DNA from: Lysobacter sp. BMK333-48F3
Lineage (GTDB): Bacteria > Pseudomonadota > Gammaproteobacteria > Xanthomonadales > Xanthomonadaceae
Assembly (NCBI RefSeq): GCF_019733395.1
Contig: NZ_JAIHOO010000001.1
Location: 1,674,001 to 1,738,000 of the forward strand
Length of the DNA: 64,000 nucleotides
Direction of reading: 5' to 3'
Under the pieces are notes generated by a model. The model was given only the letters and a program-made list of their open reading frames with translations. It was not told where the DNA came from and made no database searches. Within the stretch, counting starts at the first letter, position 1, and each line of letters opens with the position of its first letter. Below are positions 36,189 through 47,728 of the stretch, one piece after another. Both the position numbers and the translations under genes were made by a program.

Positions 36189-37399
36189 GCACTCGCAAAT
36201 CTCTCGTCCGCTCCGCCCGCACCGGCGTCGGACCCTCCGTGCTCGCGCTGGCCGCGAGCATCGTCATCGCCCTGGTCGGCGTGGGTTGCGGCAGCCAGGC
36301 CGCCACGCCGGAAGGCATGCCGCCGCCGCCGGAAGTCAGCGTCGCCCAGGTGCTGAACAAGCAGGTCCGGCAGTGGGACGAATTCACCGGCCGGGTCAGC
36401 GCGATCGAAACGGTCGAGCTGCGTCCGCGGGTGAGCGGCTATGTCGAGCGCGTCGCCTACAAGGAAGGCCAGGAGGTCAAGAAGGGCGACCTGCTGTTCG
36501 TGATCGACCAGCGCCGCTACCGCGCCGAACTCGCCCGCGCCCAGGCCGAGCTCGAGCGCGCGCGCGCCGAGGCGCGCCTGGCCCAGACCCAGGACAAGCG
36601 CGCCCAAACCCTGGTCGAGGCCAAGGCGATCTCGCGCGAAGAGTTCGAGACCCGCCGCGCCGCCAGCACCCAGGGCGACGCCGCGGTGCGCGCGGCCGAA
36701 GCCGCGGTCGCCTCGGCCCAGCTCGACCTGACCTTCACCGAAGTGCGCTCGCCGATCAGCGGCCGCGCCGGCCGCGCCCTGGTCACCGTCGGCAACCTGG
36801 CCTCGGCCGACCAGACCCTGCTGACCACCCTGGTCTCGCAGGATCCGATGTACGTCTACTTCGAAAGCGACGAGCAGACCTACCTGCGCTACCAGGAACT
36901 GGCCCGCAAGGGCGAGCGCGCCGACAGCAAGAACCCGGTCCGCGTCGGCCTGGCCAGCGAAACCGGCTACCCGCACGCGGGCACGGTCGACTTCACCGAC
37001 AACCAGGTCGATCCCAGCACCGGCACCATCCGCGCCCGCGCGGTGTTGCCGAACCCGGACCGTCTGCTGACTCCGGGCCTGTTCGCCCGCGTCCAGCTCG
37101 AAGGCAGCGGCGACTTCAAGGCCCTGCTGGTCGACGACAAGGCCGTGCTCACCGACCAGGACCGCAAGTACGTCTACGTACTCGGGCCGAAGAACGAGGC
37201 GCTGCGCAAGGACATCGTGCCGGGCCGGATGATCGACGGCCTGCGCGTGGTCAGCTCCGGCCTGTCGCCGCAGGACAAGGTCATCGTCCACGGCGTGCAG
37301 AAGGTGTTCATGCCGGGCATGCCGGTGTCGCCCAAGAGCATCGCGATGGGCGCGCCGGCACCGGGTCCGCAGCTGGCGCAGGCGGCCGGGTCGAAGTGA
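36185..37399 (+). CDS. RND efflux periplasmic adaptor subunit
   Basis: The 404-residue membrane fusion protein (AcrA/MexA type) has a signal peptide with a possible lipobox (LVGVGC), a biotinyl-lipoyl domain (VELRPRVSGYVERVAYKEGQEV), a long alpha hairpin rich in Ala/Arg/Glu, and a beta-barrel domain (PISGRAGRALVTVGNLAS). It bridges the inner-membrane pump and the outer-membrane factor. It overlaps the SDR gene by four bases. Confidence 0.93.
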   Translation: MSTRKSLVRSARTGVGPSVLALAASIVIALVGVGCGSQAATPEGMPPPPEVSVAQVLNKQVRQWDEFTGRVSAIETVELRPRVSGYVERVAYKEGQEVKKGDLLFVIDQRRYRAELARAQAELERARAEARLAQTQDKRAQTLVEAKAISREEFETRRAASTQGDAAVRAAEAAVASAQLDLTFTEVRSPISGRAGRALVTVGNLASADQTLLTTLVSQDPMYVYFESDEQTYLRYQELARKGERADSKNPVRVGLASETGYPHAGTVDFTDNQVDPSTGTIRARAVLPNPDRLLTPGLFARVQLEGSGDFKALLVDDKAVLTDQDRKYVYVLGPKNEALRKDIVPGRMIDGLRVVSSGLSPQDKVIVHGVQKVFMPGMPVSPKSIAMGAPAPGPQLAQAAGSK

Positions 37400-37479
37400 T
37401 CCGCGGCTAGCCGACCTTCCGAACCGGACAGCGTTTCCGCCCGGGCCTGGCGCCCGAGCCCGGTTCAAAAGCAATCGAA

Positions 37480-37504
37480 GGCCGCGCCCGCGACGGGCGC
37501 GGCC
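37480..37504. promoter_or_regulatory. Hairpin between adaptor and permease genes
   Basis: An 11-bp perfect stem with a three-base loop (GGCCGCGCCCG, CGA, CGGGCGCGGCC) lies in the 145-base adaptor-permease gap. No T-run follows, so it is more likely a transcript-stabilising or partially attenuating structure than a terminator. Confidence 0.5.
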
Positions 37505-37544
37505 GGGGACTCATGCGGCCGCAAACCGCACCAAGGAATCCTTC

Positions 37545-40500
37545 ATGGACTTTTCCAAATTCTTCATCGACCGGCCGATCTTCGCCGCGGTGTTGTCGAT
37601 CGTGATCTTCGCCGCCGGCCTGATCGCGATACCGATCCTGCCGATCAGCGAATATCCCGAAGTGGTGCCGCCCTCGGTGATGGTGCGCACGGTGTATCCG
37701 GGCGCCAATCCCAAGGTCATCGCCGAAACCGTCGCCGCGCCGTTGGAAGAGGCGATCAACGGCGTCGAGGACATGATGTACATCAAGTCGGTCGCCGGCT
37801 CCGACGGCGTGCTGGCGATCACCGTCACCTTCCGCCCCGGCACCGATCCCGACGACGCCGCCGTGCGCGTGCAGAACCGGGTCAGCCAGGCGCTGGCGCG
37901 ATTGCCCGAGGACGTGCGCCGGCAAGGCGTGACGACCCAGAAGCAGGCGCCGGTGTTCCTGATGGTGGTGCACCTGACCTCGCCCAACGGCAAGTACGAC
38001 ACCCTGTACCTGCGCAACTACGCCCGCCTGCACGTCAAGGACCAGTTGGCCCGGCTGCAGGGCGTGGGCGACGCGCAGATCTTCGGCGGCGGCGACTACG
38101 CCATGCGCGTGTGGCTGGACCCGGACAAGGTCGCCTCGCGCGGCCTGACCGCCAGCGACGTGCTGCGCGCCATGCGCGAGCAGAACGTGCAGGTCTCGGC
38201 CGGCCAGCTCGGCGCCGAGCCGATGCCCAACAGCGACTTCCTGACCCTGATCAACGCCAAGGGCCGCCTGCAGAGCGAGGAAGAGTTCGGCGACATCGTG
38301 GTCAAGAGCGGCGCGGACGGCGAAATCGTCCGCCTGGCCGACGTCGCCCGCCTGGAACTGGGCGCCGGCGACTACAGCCTGCGCTCGCAGCTCGACGGCA
38401 AGAACGCGGTCGGCATCGGCATCTTCCAGTCGCCGGGCGCGAACGCGCTGGAGATCCAGGAGCAGGTGATCGCCAACATGGATCGCCTGGCCAAGAGCTT
38501 CCCCGAGGGCATCAAGTACGAAGCGGTGTACGACACCACGATCTTCGTGCGCGACTCGATCAAGGCGGTGGTCACCACCCTGCTCGAAGCGATCCTGCTG
38601 GTGGTGCTGGTGGTGATCCTGTTCCTGCAGACCTGGCGCGCCTCGATCATTCCGCTGCTGGCCGTGCCGGTGTCGGTGGTCGGCACCTTCGCCGCGCTGT
38701 ACCTGCTCGGCTTCTCGATCAACACCCTGAGCCTGTTCGGCCTGGTGCTGGCGATCGGCATCGTGGTCGACGACGCGATCGTGGTGGTGGAGAACGTCGA
38801 ACGCAACATCGAAGAAGGCCTGAGCCCGCTGGAAGCGGCGCACCAGGCGATGAAGGAAGTGTCCGGACCGATTGTCGCCATCGCCCTGGTGCTGTGCGCG
38901 GTGTTCGTGCCGATGGCCTTCCTGTCCGGCGTCACCGGCCAGTTCTACAAGCAGTTCGCGGTCACCATCGCCATCTCCACGGTGATCTCGGCGATCAACT
39001 CGCTGACCCTGTCGCCGGCCCTGGCCGCGCGCCTGCTCAAGCCGCACGGCGCGGCCAAGGACGCGCCGACCCGCCTGATCGACCGTCTGTTCGGCTGGCT
39101 GTTCCGTCCGTTCAACCGCTTCTTCAACAGCAGTTCGGAGAAGTACCAGGGCGCGGTCTCGCGCACCCTGGGCAAGCGCGGCGCGGTGTTCGTGGTGTAT
39201 GCGGTGCTGCTGGTCGCCACCGGCTTCATGTTCAAGGTGGTGCCGGCCGGCTTCATCCCGCTGCAGGACAAGCTGTACCTGATCGCCGGCGTGAAGCTGC
39301 CGGAAGGCGCCTCGATCGCGCGCACCGACGCCTTGCTGAAGAAGGTCACCGACATCGCCGGCAAGATCGACGGCGTGCAGAACACGATGGCCTTCCCCGG
39401 CCTGAACGCGGTGCAGTTCACCAACACGCCCAACACCGGCGTGGCGTTCCTGCCGCTCAAGCCGTTCAGCGAACGCAGCCGCACCGCCGAGGAGATCAAC
39501 GCCGAACTCAACCAGAAGATCGCCGGCTTCCAGGAGGGCTTCACCTTCGCCCTAATGCCGCCGCCGATCCTCGGCCTGGGCAACGGCGCGGGCTATCAGC
39601 TGTTCGTCGAGGACCGCAACAACCTCGGCTACGGCGCGCTGCAGAACGCGCTCAGCTCGTTCCAGGGCGCGATCATGCAGACCCCGGGCATGGGCTATCC
39701 CAACAGCACCTACCAGGCCAACGTGCCGCAGCTCGACGCCGAAGTCGATCGGGTCAAGGCCAAGGCCCAGGGCGTGCCGTTGACCGAGTTGTTCGACACC
39801 CTGCAGACCTACCTGGGTTCGGCCTACGTCAACGACTTCAACCAGTTCGGCCGCACCTGGCAGGTCATCGCCCAGGCCGACAGCTCCTACCGCGACAGCG
39901 TCGAAGACATCGCCAACCTGCGTACCCGCAACGACCGCGGCGAGATGGTGCCGATCGGTTCGATGGTCACGGTCAAGCAGACCTTCGGCCCCGACCCGGT
40001 GCTGCGCTACAACGGCTATCCGGCCGCCGACATCGCCGGCGACGTCGATCCGAGCATGATGTCCTCGGCGCAGTCGATGTCGGTGATCAAGGACCTGGCC
40101 GATAAGGTCCTGCCCAAGGGCATGGAAATCGAGTGGACCGACCTGAGCTACCAGCAGGCCAGCCAGGGCAATGCCGCGCTGATCGTGTTCCCGCTCGCCA
40201 TCCTGCTCGCCTTCCTGGTGCTGGCGGCGCTGTACGAAAGCTGGACCCTGCCGCTGGCGGTGATCCTGATCGTGCCGATGTGCATGCTCTCGGCCTTGCT
40301 AGGCGTGTGGCTGACCGGCGGCGACAACAACGTGTTCGTGCAGGTCGGCCTGGTGGTGCTGATGGGCCTGGCGTGCAAGAACGCGATCCTGATCGTCGAG
40401 TTCGCCCGCGAGCTGGAACTGCAGGGCAAGGGCATCGTCGAAGCGGCGCTGGAATCCTGCCGCCTGCGCCTGCGCCCGATCGTGATGACCTCGATCGCGT

Positions 40501-40715
40501 TCATCGCCGGCACCGTGCCGCTGGTGCTCTCGCACGGCGCCGGCGCGGAAGTCCGCTCGGTCACCGGCATCACCGTGTTCGCCGGCATGTTGGGCGTGAC
40601 CCTGTTCGGTCTGTTCCTGACCCCGGTGTTCTATGTCGCGCTGCGCAAGCTGGTCGGGACCAAGCTGGTCTCGCACGGCGACCACCACAGCGCTCTGGAG
40701 AAGGTTCATGCGTAA
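37545..40715 (+). CDS. RND efflux transporter permease subunit
   Basis: The 1056-residue proton-driven inner-membrane pump of the AcrB/MexB (HAE1) type has twelve transmembrane helices in two halves and two large periplasmic loops. The proton-relay Asp pair in TM4 is present as D409 and D410 (GIVVDDAIVVVENVERN), and the TM10 Lys appears in GLACKNAILIVEFA. AAGGAA lies just before the ATG. It is followed by an outer-membrane factor overlapping it by eight bases. The substrate range is not deducible. Confidence 0.96.
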   Translation: MDFSKFFIDRPIFAAVLSIVIFAAGLIAIPILPISEYPEVVPPSVMVRTVYPGANPKVIAETVAAPLEEAINGVEDMMYIKSVAGSDGVLAITVTFRPGTDPDDAAVRVQNRVSQALARLPEDVRRQGVTTQKQAPVFLMVVHLTSPNGKYDTLYLRNYARLHVKDQLARLQGVGDAQIFGGGDYAMRVWLDPDKVASRGLTASDVLRAMREQNVQVSAGQLGAEPMPNSDFLTLINAKGRLQSEEEFGDIVVKSGADGEIVRLADVARLELGAGDYSLRSQLDGKNAVGIGIFQSPGANALEIQEQVIANMDRLAKSFPEGIKYEAVYDTTIFVRDSIKAVVTTLLEAILLVVLVVILFLQTWRASIIPLLAVPVSVVGTFAALYLLGFSINTLSLFGLVLAIGIVVDDAIVVVENVERNIEEGLSPLEAAHQAMKEVSGPIVAIALVLCAVFVPMAFLSGVTGQFYKQFAVTIAISTVISAINSLTLSPALAARLLKPHGAAKDAPTRLIDRLFGWLFRPFNRFFNSSSEKYQGAVSRTLGKRGAVFVVYAVLLVATGFMFKVVPAGFIPLQDKLYLIAGVKLPEGASIARTDALLKKVTDIAGKIDGVQNTMAFPGLNAVQFTNTPNTGVAFLPLKPFSERSRTAEEINAELNQKIAGFQEGFTFALMPPPILGLGNGAGYQLFVEDRNNLGYGALQNALSSFQGAIMQTPGMGYPNSTYQANVPQLDAEVDRVKAKAQGVPLTELFDTLQTYLGSAYVNDFNQFGRTWQVIAQADSSYRDSVEDIANLRTRNDRGEMVPIGSMVTVKQTFGPDPVLRYNGYPAADIAGDVDPSMMSSAQSMSVIKDLADKVLPKGMEIEWTDLSYQQASQGNAALIVFPLAILLAFLVLAALYESWTLPLAVILIVPMCMLSALLGVWLTGGDNNVFVQVGLVVLMGLACKNAILIVEFARELELQGKGIVEAALESCRLRLRPIVMTSIAFIAGTVPLVLSHGAGAEVRSVTGITVFAGMLGVTLFGLFLTPVFYVALRKLVGTKLVSHGDHHSALEKVHA

Positions 40716-42159
40716 TCTGAAACTCCCCGCCGTCGCGGCGTTGAGCCTGGCCCTGGCGGCCTGCGCGGTCGGTCCGGACTATGTCCGGCCGACCCTGGCC
40801 ACGCCGGATTCGTTCGCCCGCGGCGACGCCGCCGCGGCCACCGACGGCAGCGTCGCGCCGGAACCGGACAACGAGTTCTGGCAGAACTTCAACGATCCGC
40901 TGCTGACCCGGCTGATCGAGGAGTCGCTGTCGGCCAACCACGACCTGCGCATCGCCCTGGCCAATTACGACCGCGCCAACGCCTTGCTGCGCGGGGCCAA
41001 GTTCGACCGCTTCCCGACCATCACCGGCAGCGCCAGCGGCAGCGAGTCGCGCTCCAGCTCGGACCAGATGCCGAACGTGTCCAACGACGGCCGCGACAAC
41101 GAGAGCTACGCCGTCCAGGCCAACGCCAGCTGGGAGCTCGATCTGTTCGGCCGGGTCCGGCGCGGGATCGAGTCCTCGCGCGCCGAGACCTGGGCCAGCG
41201 CGGCCGATCTGCAGGCGATGCAGGTGTCGATCGTCGGCGAAGTGGCGCGCAGCTACGTCGAACTGCGCGGCCTGCAGGAACGCCTGCGGGTCGCCCGGGT
41301 CAACGCCGACAATCAGAAGGAAACCCTGCGCCTGGTGCAGGCCCGCTTCGACGCCGGCCGCGGCACCGAGTTCGACACCTCGCGCGCCCGCGCTCAGCTC
41401 GAAGCCACCCTGGCCCGGGTGCCGAACCTGGAAGCCCAGGTCGCGGTCACCCAGCATCGCCTGGCGGTGCTGAGCGGGCAGACCCCCGACGCGCTGATCG
41501 CCACGCTCGACGCCGAGGCGCAACTGCCGGCGTTGCCGGCCCGGCTCGATGCCGGCACCCCGGGCGAGCTGTTGCGCCGTCGGCCCGACGTGGCCGCGGC
41601 CGAGCACCGCCTGCACGCCGCCACCGCGCGCATCGGCGTGGCCACCGCCGACCTGTTCCCGCGCTTCACCCTCAGCGGCCTGATCGGCTCGCAGGCGATC
41701 GACACCAGCGCGCTGTTCGAACGCGCCAGCGAGACCCGCCTGGTCGCGCTCGGCATCGACTGGTCGTTCCTCGACATCGGCCGGGTCCGCGCCCGGATCA
41801 AGGCCGCCGACGCCCAGGCCGAAGGCGAGCTGGCGCGTTACCAACAGAGCGTGCTGCTGGCGCTGGAGGACACCGAGAACGCGCTGGTGCGTTATGCCCG
41901 GGCGCGGGTCGAGGACCAGCACCTGGAGCGCGCCGCGCAGGACAGCGCCAAGGCGGCGCAACTGGCGCGGGTGCGTTACGAGGCCGGCGCCGCCGACCTG
42001 TTCGAGGTGCTCGACGCCGAACGCACCCAGTTGCAGGCCCAGGACGCGTTCGCCGATGGCCGCACCCGCAGCGTCACCGGCGCGATCGCCCTGTACAAGG
42101 CGATGGCCGGCGGCTGGCCGGGCCGCGAACCGGTGCGCGAGAGCGTGGCCGGGCGCTGA
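40708..42159 (+). CDS. Outer-membrane factor, TolC/NodT family lipoprotein
   Basis: The 483-residue outer-membrane channel of a tripartite efflux pump starts with a lipoprotein signal (ALSLALAACAVGPDY, NodT family). It has two OEP repeats with long helices (NHDLRIALANYDRANALLRG and later RRRPDVAAAEHRLHAATARIG). The start lies in the 3' end of the permease gene (ATGCGTAA), so the pump, adaptor and channel are one transcription unit. Confidence 0.95.
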   Translation: MRNLKLPAVAALSLALAACAVGPDYVRPTLATPDSFARGDAAAATDGSVAPEPDNEFWQNFNDPLLTRLIEESLSANHDLRIALANYDRANALLRGAKFDRFPTITGSASGSESRSSSDQMPNVSNDGRDNESYAVQANASWELDLFGRVRRGIESSRAETWASAADLQAMQVSIVGEVARSYVELRGLQERLRVARVNADNQKETLRLVQARFDAGRGTEFDTSRARAQLEATLARVPNLEAQVAVTQHRLAVLSGQTPDALIATLDAEAQLPALPARLDAGTPGELLRRRPDVAAAEHRLHAATARIGVATADLFPRFTLSGLIGSQAIDTSALFERASETRLVALGIDWSFLDIGRVRARIKAADAQAEGELARYQQSVLLALEDTENALVRYARARVEDQHLERAAQDSAKAAQLARVRYEAGAADLFEVLDAERTQLQAQDAFADGRTRSVTGAIALYKAMAGGWPGREPVRESVAGR

Positions 42160-42616
42160 GCCTGGCCGCAGGGACGCCCGTCGGCCGCGGCCGACGAGCG
42201 TCCCGGGCCGATGGCCAGGCCGCGGCGAGTGCTGCATAGGTTTCTTGACCGGCGCGATTCCCGGGGCGCGGCGCGGCCCTTCCCCTCTCGATCGCCGCGC
42301 ACCGGCGCCGGTCTTTTTGTCGTCCCGCGGCGGACCGGCCTGGCCGGTCCGCCGTGCGAGGCCCAGCCGCCTTCCGGGCGGCCGCTTTCCTCGACCGGTT
42401 TCCTCGACCCGACGGTCCGGCCGCGACGTCCCGCGGCGCGGCCCGCCCGCCGCCGGAACGGCGGACGCGACCTGGTAGCGCGTCCGCCGTGCTACGGCGC
42501 AGCGGCCGGATCGTCGGTTTTTTGTTCGCGCCAGGCGGCGCCCGCCCCGCCCCCGCACGGCCCCGCACCGTCTCGGCTAGACTGCGGTGCTTCGGACGTG
42601 GGAGCGGACTGACGGT
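42160..42616. other. Gap between RND operon and GGDEF gene
   Basis: Contains a long GC hairpin at 42171-42204 (GGGACGCCCGTCGGCC and complement), a candidate terminator of the efflux operon although it lacks a T-run, and GCTAGACTG at 42576-42584, a probable -10 region of the next gene 33 bases before its ATG. I see no gene in the rest. Confidence 0.5.
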
Positions 42617-44305
42617 ATGCGCATCGGCCTGTGGGCGCTGTTGATCGCGTTGGCCTGCGCCTGCCTGCCGGCCGCCGCGCAATCGCTGAAGGTCGAGGTC
42701 TTGCTGACCGATACCGACCTGCAGGCGCCGCCGGCCGGCGCGCCGGTGATCATGCGCTTGGTCGCCGAACGTCCCGACGAGGTGATCCGTTTCAGCCTGC
42801 CGCGCCGCGACGCCGGCTATTGGCTGCGGCTGACCAGCCAGCGCGCGGTCGCCGCGCACGAGGGCCAGTTGCTGGTGCTGCGCGGTCCGCGGGCGATGGG
42901 GCCGTTGCTGTACTACCCGCCCGGCGCCGGCGCGCGCGAGGTCGAGGACGCCGAGCACGGCGGCGTGCCGCTGATGCGGCGCGGCTGGGTGCTGGCCCTG
43001 CCCAACGGCTGGCCGCCCTCGTCGGTGGCCTACCTGCGGATCAAGGGCCGCGCGGCGATGAGCGAGATCCGCCTGTCCTTCGCCAGCATTCCCGAACTGG
43101 CCCGGCAGGAGCGCGGCGACGCCCGCTTCATGGCCGCCGCGTTCACCGCGATGATGCTGATGGCGGTGGCGATGGTCGGCGTCTGGGTCGCGTTCCGCGA
43201 CTTCGTCTACCTCGGCTACGGCGCCTACCTGGCCTGCATCGCCACCTATCTGCTGTTCCTGTCCGGCGACGCCTCGGAAATGTGGGGTCTGGCCGGGCTG
43301 GCCAGCGAGCCGGCGATCGGCTGGGCCCTGGCGACCCTGGCGACGATCTTCCAGCTCGGCTTCAGCCTGCGCTTCCTCGACCTGCCGCGGCTGATGCCGC
43401 GAGTGACCTGGGTACTGCGTCTGATCCAGTGGGCCAACATGTTCTGGCTGCTGGTGCTGGTGGTGCTGCGCGAGCAGTCCTACGGCTGGTGGTACATCGG
43501 CGGCAACGCCCTGCTGCTGCTCGGCGTGCCGCTGATGCTGGTGATCGCGGTGATCGCCTGGCGCCGTGGCGCGCCCTACGCCGGCTATTACCTGCTGGGC
43601 TGGACGCCGATGCTGGTGTTCGCCGCCGCCCTGGCCGCCAACACCCTGGGCCTGCAGGACGCCGAATGGGCCGAGCGCGGCCTGGCCCTGACCGCGGTGC
43701 TGGAATCGGCGGTGCTGGCGCTGGCATTGAGCCAGCACGCCGCCAACCGTCACCGCATCCTGTTGCTGGCGCGGCAGTCGGTCGAACGCGATCCCTTGAC
43801 CGGCGCGCTCAACGCCCAGGTGCTGGAACAGATGCTCGAGGCCTGGTCCTCGCCGGGCAGCCTCAACGTCAACACCTACGGCCTGTTGCTGGTCGACCTG
43901 GACGGGTTCGGCGAGATCAACGCCCGCTACGGCCGCGCGGTCGGCGACGCCCTGCTGCAGCAGGCGCTGTCGCGCATGCGCGGCGTGCTGCGTCCGGACG
44001 ACACCATCGCGCGCATGGAAGGCGACTGCTTCGGCATCGTCAGCGAATGCGAGCGGGTCGAATGCGAGCTGCTGGCGCGGCGCATCGCCGACACCTTCGC
44101 CCGCCGCCCGTTCCGCATCGACAGCCACGAGATCCCGATGAGCGTCAGCATCGGCCTGGCCATGTCGCAGCGCGGCGAGTCGGTGCCGCAGCTGTTCGAC
44201 CGGGTCGGCCAGGCCCTGCGCAACGCCATCTCGGCCGGCCGCAACGCGGTCAGCGTGGCCCAGAACAGCGGCCGCGACGTGGCCACCGCGCTGCTGCCGG
44301 ACTAA
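42617..44305 (+). CDS. 7TMR-DISM membrane protein with degenerate GGDEF domain
   Basis: The 562-residue protein has a signal peptide (residues 1-21), a periplasmic DISMED2-like sensor (about 25-165), seven transmembrane helices (about 170-375) and a C-terminal GGDEF-type domain (385-550). The metal-binding Asp is kept (VDLDGFGEIN, D427), but the signature loop reads RMEGDCFG at 467-473, so the catalytic Glu of GGDEF is Cys. It is therefore probably not a functional diguanylate cyclase, perhaps a c-di-GMP/GTP-binding or regulatory relative. Activity is inferred to be lost. Confidence 0.85.
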   Translation: MRIGLWALLIALACACLPAAAQSLKVEVLLTDTDLQAPPAGAPVIMRLVAERPDEVIRFSLPRRDAGYWLRLTSQRAVAAHEGQLLVLRGPRAMGPLLYYPPGAGAREVEDAEHGGVPLMRRGWVLALPNGWPPSSVAYLRIKGRAAMSEIRLSFASIPELARQERGDARFMAAAFTAMMLMAVAMVGVWVAFRDFVYLGYGAYLACIATYLLFLSGDASEMWGLAGLASEPAIGWALATLATIFQLGFSLRFLDLPRLMPRVTWVLRLIQWANMFWLLVLVVLREQSYGWWYIGGNALLLLGVPLMLVIAVIAWRRGAPYAGYYLLGWTPMLVFAAALAANTLGLQDAEWAERGLALTAVLESAVLALALSQHAANRHRILLLARQSVERDPLTGALNAQVLEQMLEAWSSPGSLNVNTYGLLLVDLDGFGEINARYGRAVGDALLQQALSRMRGVLRPDDTIARMEGDCFGIVSECERVECELLARRIADTFARRPFRIDSHEIPMSVSIGLAMSQRGESVPQLFDRVGQALRNAISAGRNAVSVAQNSGRDVATALLPD

Positions 44306-44437
44306 GCGTCGTCACGCAGCGCTAACGAGGCTGAGCGCGCTGAACGAGACCGCGCCGGTCTTCACCTGCATTGCATCGGCCCCGTCCTAGCTTAGGACCC
44401 AGGCAAGCGCGGACCGCCCGCGCTCGGTTCAGGGGCC

Positions 44438-44800
44438 ATGAGACAGTACGACAAAAAGGAAGTCGGCGACGCAATGGCCGAGGTCATCGCCCCGGGCGAG
44501 TACCGCGAGCATTTCCATCGCGAGTACCGGTTCGCCCCGTATTACAGCGCCGGCCGCGAATGGCTCGATTACGAGCCGGCGTACCGTTACGGCTACGAGC
44601 GTTTCCTGAATTGCTGCGGCCGCCGCTTCGAAGAAGTCGAAGCCGACCTGGCCCGCGACTGGAGCGGCCACCGCGCCAGCTCGCGCCTGCACTGGTCCGA
44701 AGCGCGCGAAGCGGTGCGCGACGGCTGGCACCACATCGAGCGCAGCCTTCCGCATGCGCTCGACCGACCGCCGCGCCGTGCGCCGCGGTCAGCTCCCTAG
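44438..44800 (+). CDS. Small conserved protein, unknown function
   Basis: A 120-residue cytoplasmic protein rich in Tyr, Trp, Arg and Glu: FAPYYSAGREWLDYEPAYRYG, EEVEADLARDWSGHRASSRL, AREAVRDGWHHIE. The alternating aromatic/acidic pattern is found in stress-associated proteins of Xanthomonadaceae and other proteobacteria, but I cannot name the family. An intrinsic terminator follows, supporting a real gene. Confidence 0.7.
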   Translation: MRQYDKKEVGDAMAEVIAPGEYREHFHREYRFAPYYSAGREWLDYEPAYRYGYERFLNCCGRRFEEVEADLARDWSGHRASSRLHWSEAREAVRDGWHHIERSLPHALDRPPRRAPRSAP

Positions 44801-44823
44801 GTCTCTCTCCCCCGGGGAGTCTT

Positions 44824-44855
44824 GAGGTCGCTTTCGGGCGGCCTCTTTTGTTTTT
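44824..44855 (+). terminator. Intrinsic terminator
   Basis: GAGGTCGC pairs with GCGGCCTC (one wobble) around TTTCGG, followed by TTTTGTTTTT. It is placed right after the small conserved gene. Confidence 0.85.
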
Positions 44856-45030
44856 GGGCGGGAATCGGGAATGGGGAATGGGGAATCGGAAAAGCGGCGG
44901 GGTGACGCGGCTGAAAGGCAGCGGATAGGCTCCAGTGGCCTCGATTGGCTGGGTACGAGACTCGGCGCCCTCCACGCTCGCGCGACTGTGCTTTACCGAT
45001 TCCCGATTCCCGATTCCCCATTCCCAGCCG
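44856..45030. repeat. Heptamer repeats, inverted pair with G4 motif
   Basis: GGG(C)GGGAATCGGGAATGGGG... at about 44856-44890 is answered by GATTCCCGATTCCC at about 44999-45027. The left arm contains five G-runs of three or four separated by one to four bases, so it fits the G-quadruplex consensus on the plus strand. The pair lies just upstream of folE. Confidence 0.6.
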
Positions 45031-45095
45031 AACCGGCACGCCGGGCCGGCCCCGCCTGCGGTAGCATTTCGGTCCCCCTTGCTAGAGGCCGCCTC

Positions 45096-45689
45096 ATGGC
45101 CGATACCCCCGACAAGCCGTCCCGCGAACAGGCCGAGGCTGCGGTCCGCACCCTGCTCGCCTGGGCCGGCGAAGACCCCCGCCGCGAGGGCCTGCTGGAC
45201 ACGCCCAAGCGCGTGGTCGAGGCCTATGGCGACTGGTTCAGCGGCTACACCGACGATCCGCGCGAGTACCTGGCGCGCACCTTCGAGGAAGTCGCCGGCT
45301 ACGACGAGATGATCGTTCTGCGCGACATCGAGTTCGAAAGCCATTGCGAGCACCACATGGCGCCGATCATCGGCAAGGCGCACGTCGGCTATCTGCCCAA
45401 CGGCAAGGTCGTCGGCATCAGCAAGCTCGCGCGCGTGGTCGAGACCTATGCGCGCCGCTTCCAGGTGCAGGAGAAGATGACCGCGCAGATCGCCCAGTCG
45501 ATCCAGGACGTGCTGCAGCCGCTCGGCGTCGGCGTGGTGGTCGAAGCCGCGCACGAGTGCATGACCACCCGCGGCGTGCACAAGCGCGGGGTCAGCATGA
45601 TCACCTCGAAGATGCTCGGCATGTTCCGCGACGACGCGCGCACCCGCGCCGAATTCCTGCGCTTCATCGACGTCGGCCCGGGGCGCTGA
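45096..45689 (+). CDS. folE: GTP cyclohydrolase I
   Basis: FolE, 197 residues, converts GTP to 7,8-dihydroneopterin triphosphate, the first step of folate and pterin biosynthesis. The Zn ligands C84 and H87 ([10 protein letters not shown]) and C155 (HECMTTRGV) are all present. The ATG at 45096 is the family start. It is a single gene, downstream of the heptamer repeats. Confidence 0.97.
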   Translation: MADTPDKPSREQAEAAVRTLLAWAGEDPRREGLLDTPKRVVEAYGDWFSGYTDDPREYLARTFEEVAGYDEMIVLRDIEFESHCEHHMAPIIGKAHVGYLPNGKVVGISKLARVVETYARRFQVQEKMTAQIAQSIQDVLQPLGVGVVVEAAHECMTTRGVHKRGVSMITSKMLGMFRDDARTRAEFLRFIDVGPGR

Positions 45690-45709
45690 GCGCCCGCTAC
45701 CGCGCGGCC

Positions 45710-45887
45710 CTCATCCGCCCCTGCGGGGCACCTTCTCCCGCCAGCGGGAGAAGGGACGGCGCTGCGCCTGGCGCCGATTGACCTGCGGTTACGTCTTTTG
45801 CCGGCGCTGCAGAGGCCGACAAAACGCATGCTCTGCTTCCAAGCCCCTCTCCCGCGTGCGGGAGAGGGGTTGGGGTGAGGGCCGCCC
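45710..45887. repeat. CTTCTCCC/GGGAGAAGG-type intergenic repeats
   Basis: Two inverted copies of the common proteobacterial element, CCCTCATCCGCCCC...GGGAGAAGGG at 45710-45756 and CCCCTCTCCCGCG...GGGAGAGGGG at about 45841-45870, lie between folE and gltD. Each contains its own dyad and could act as a transcription barrier. Confidence 0.7.

Positions 45888-47728
<1,841 letters not shown>

Noticed and set aside
42211..42612. Short plus-strand ORFs in the RND-GGDEF gap
   Set aside because: No ribosome binding site and only Arg/Pro/Ala composition.
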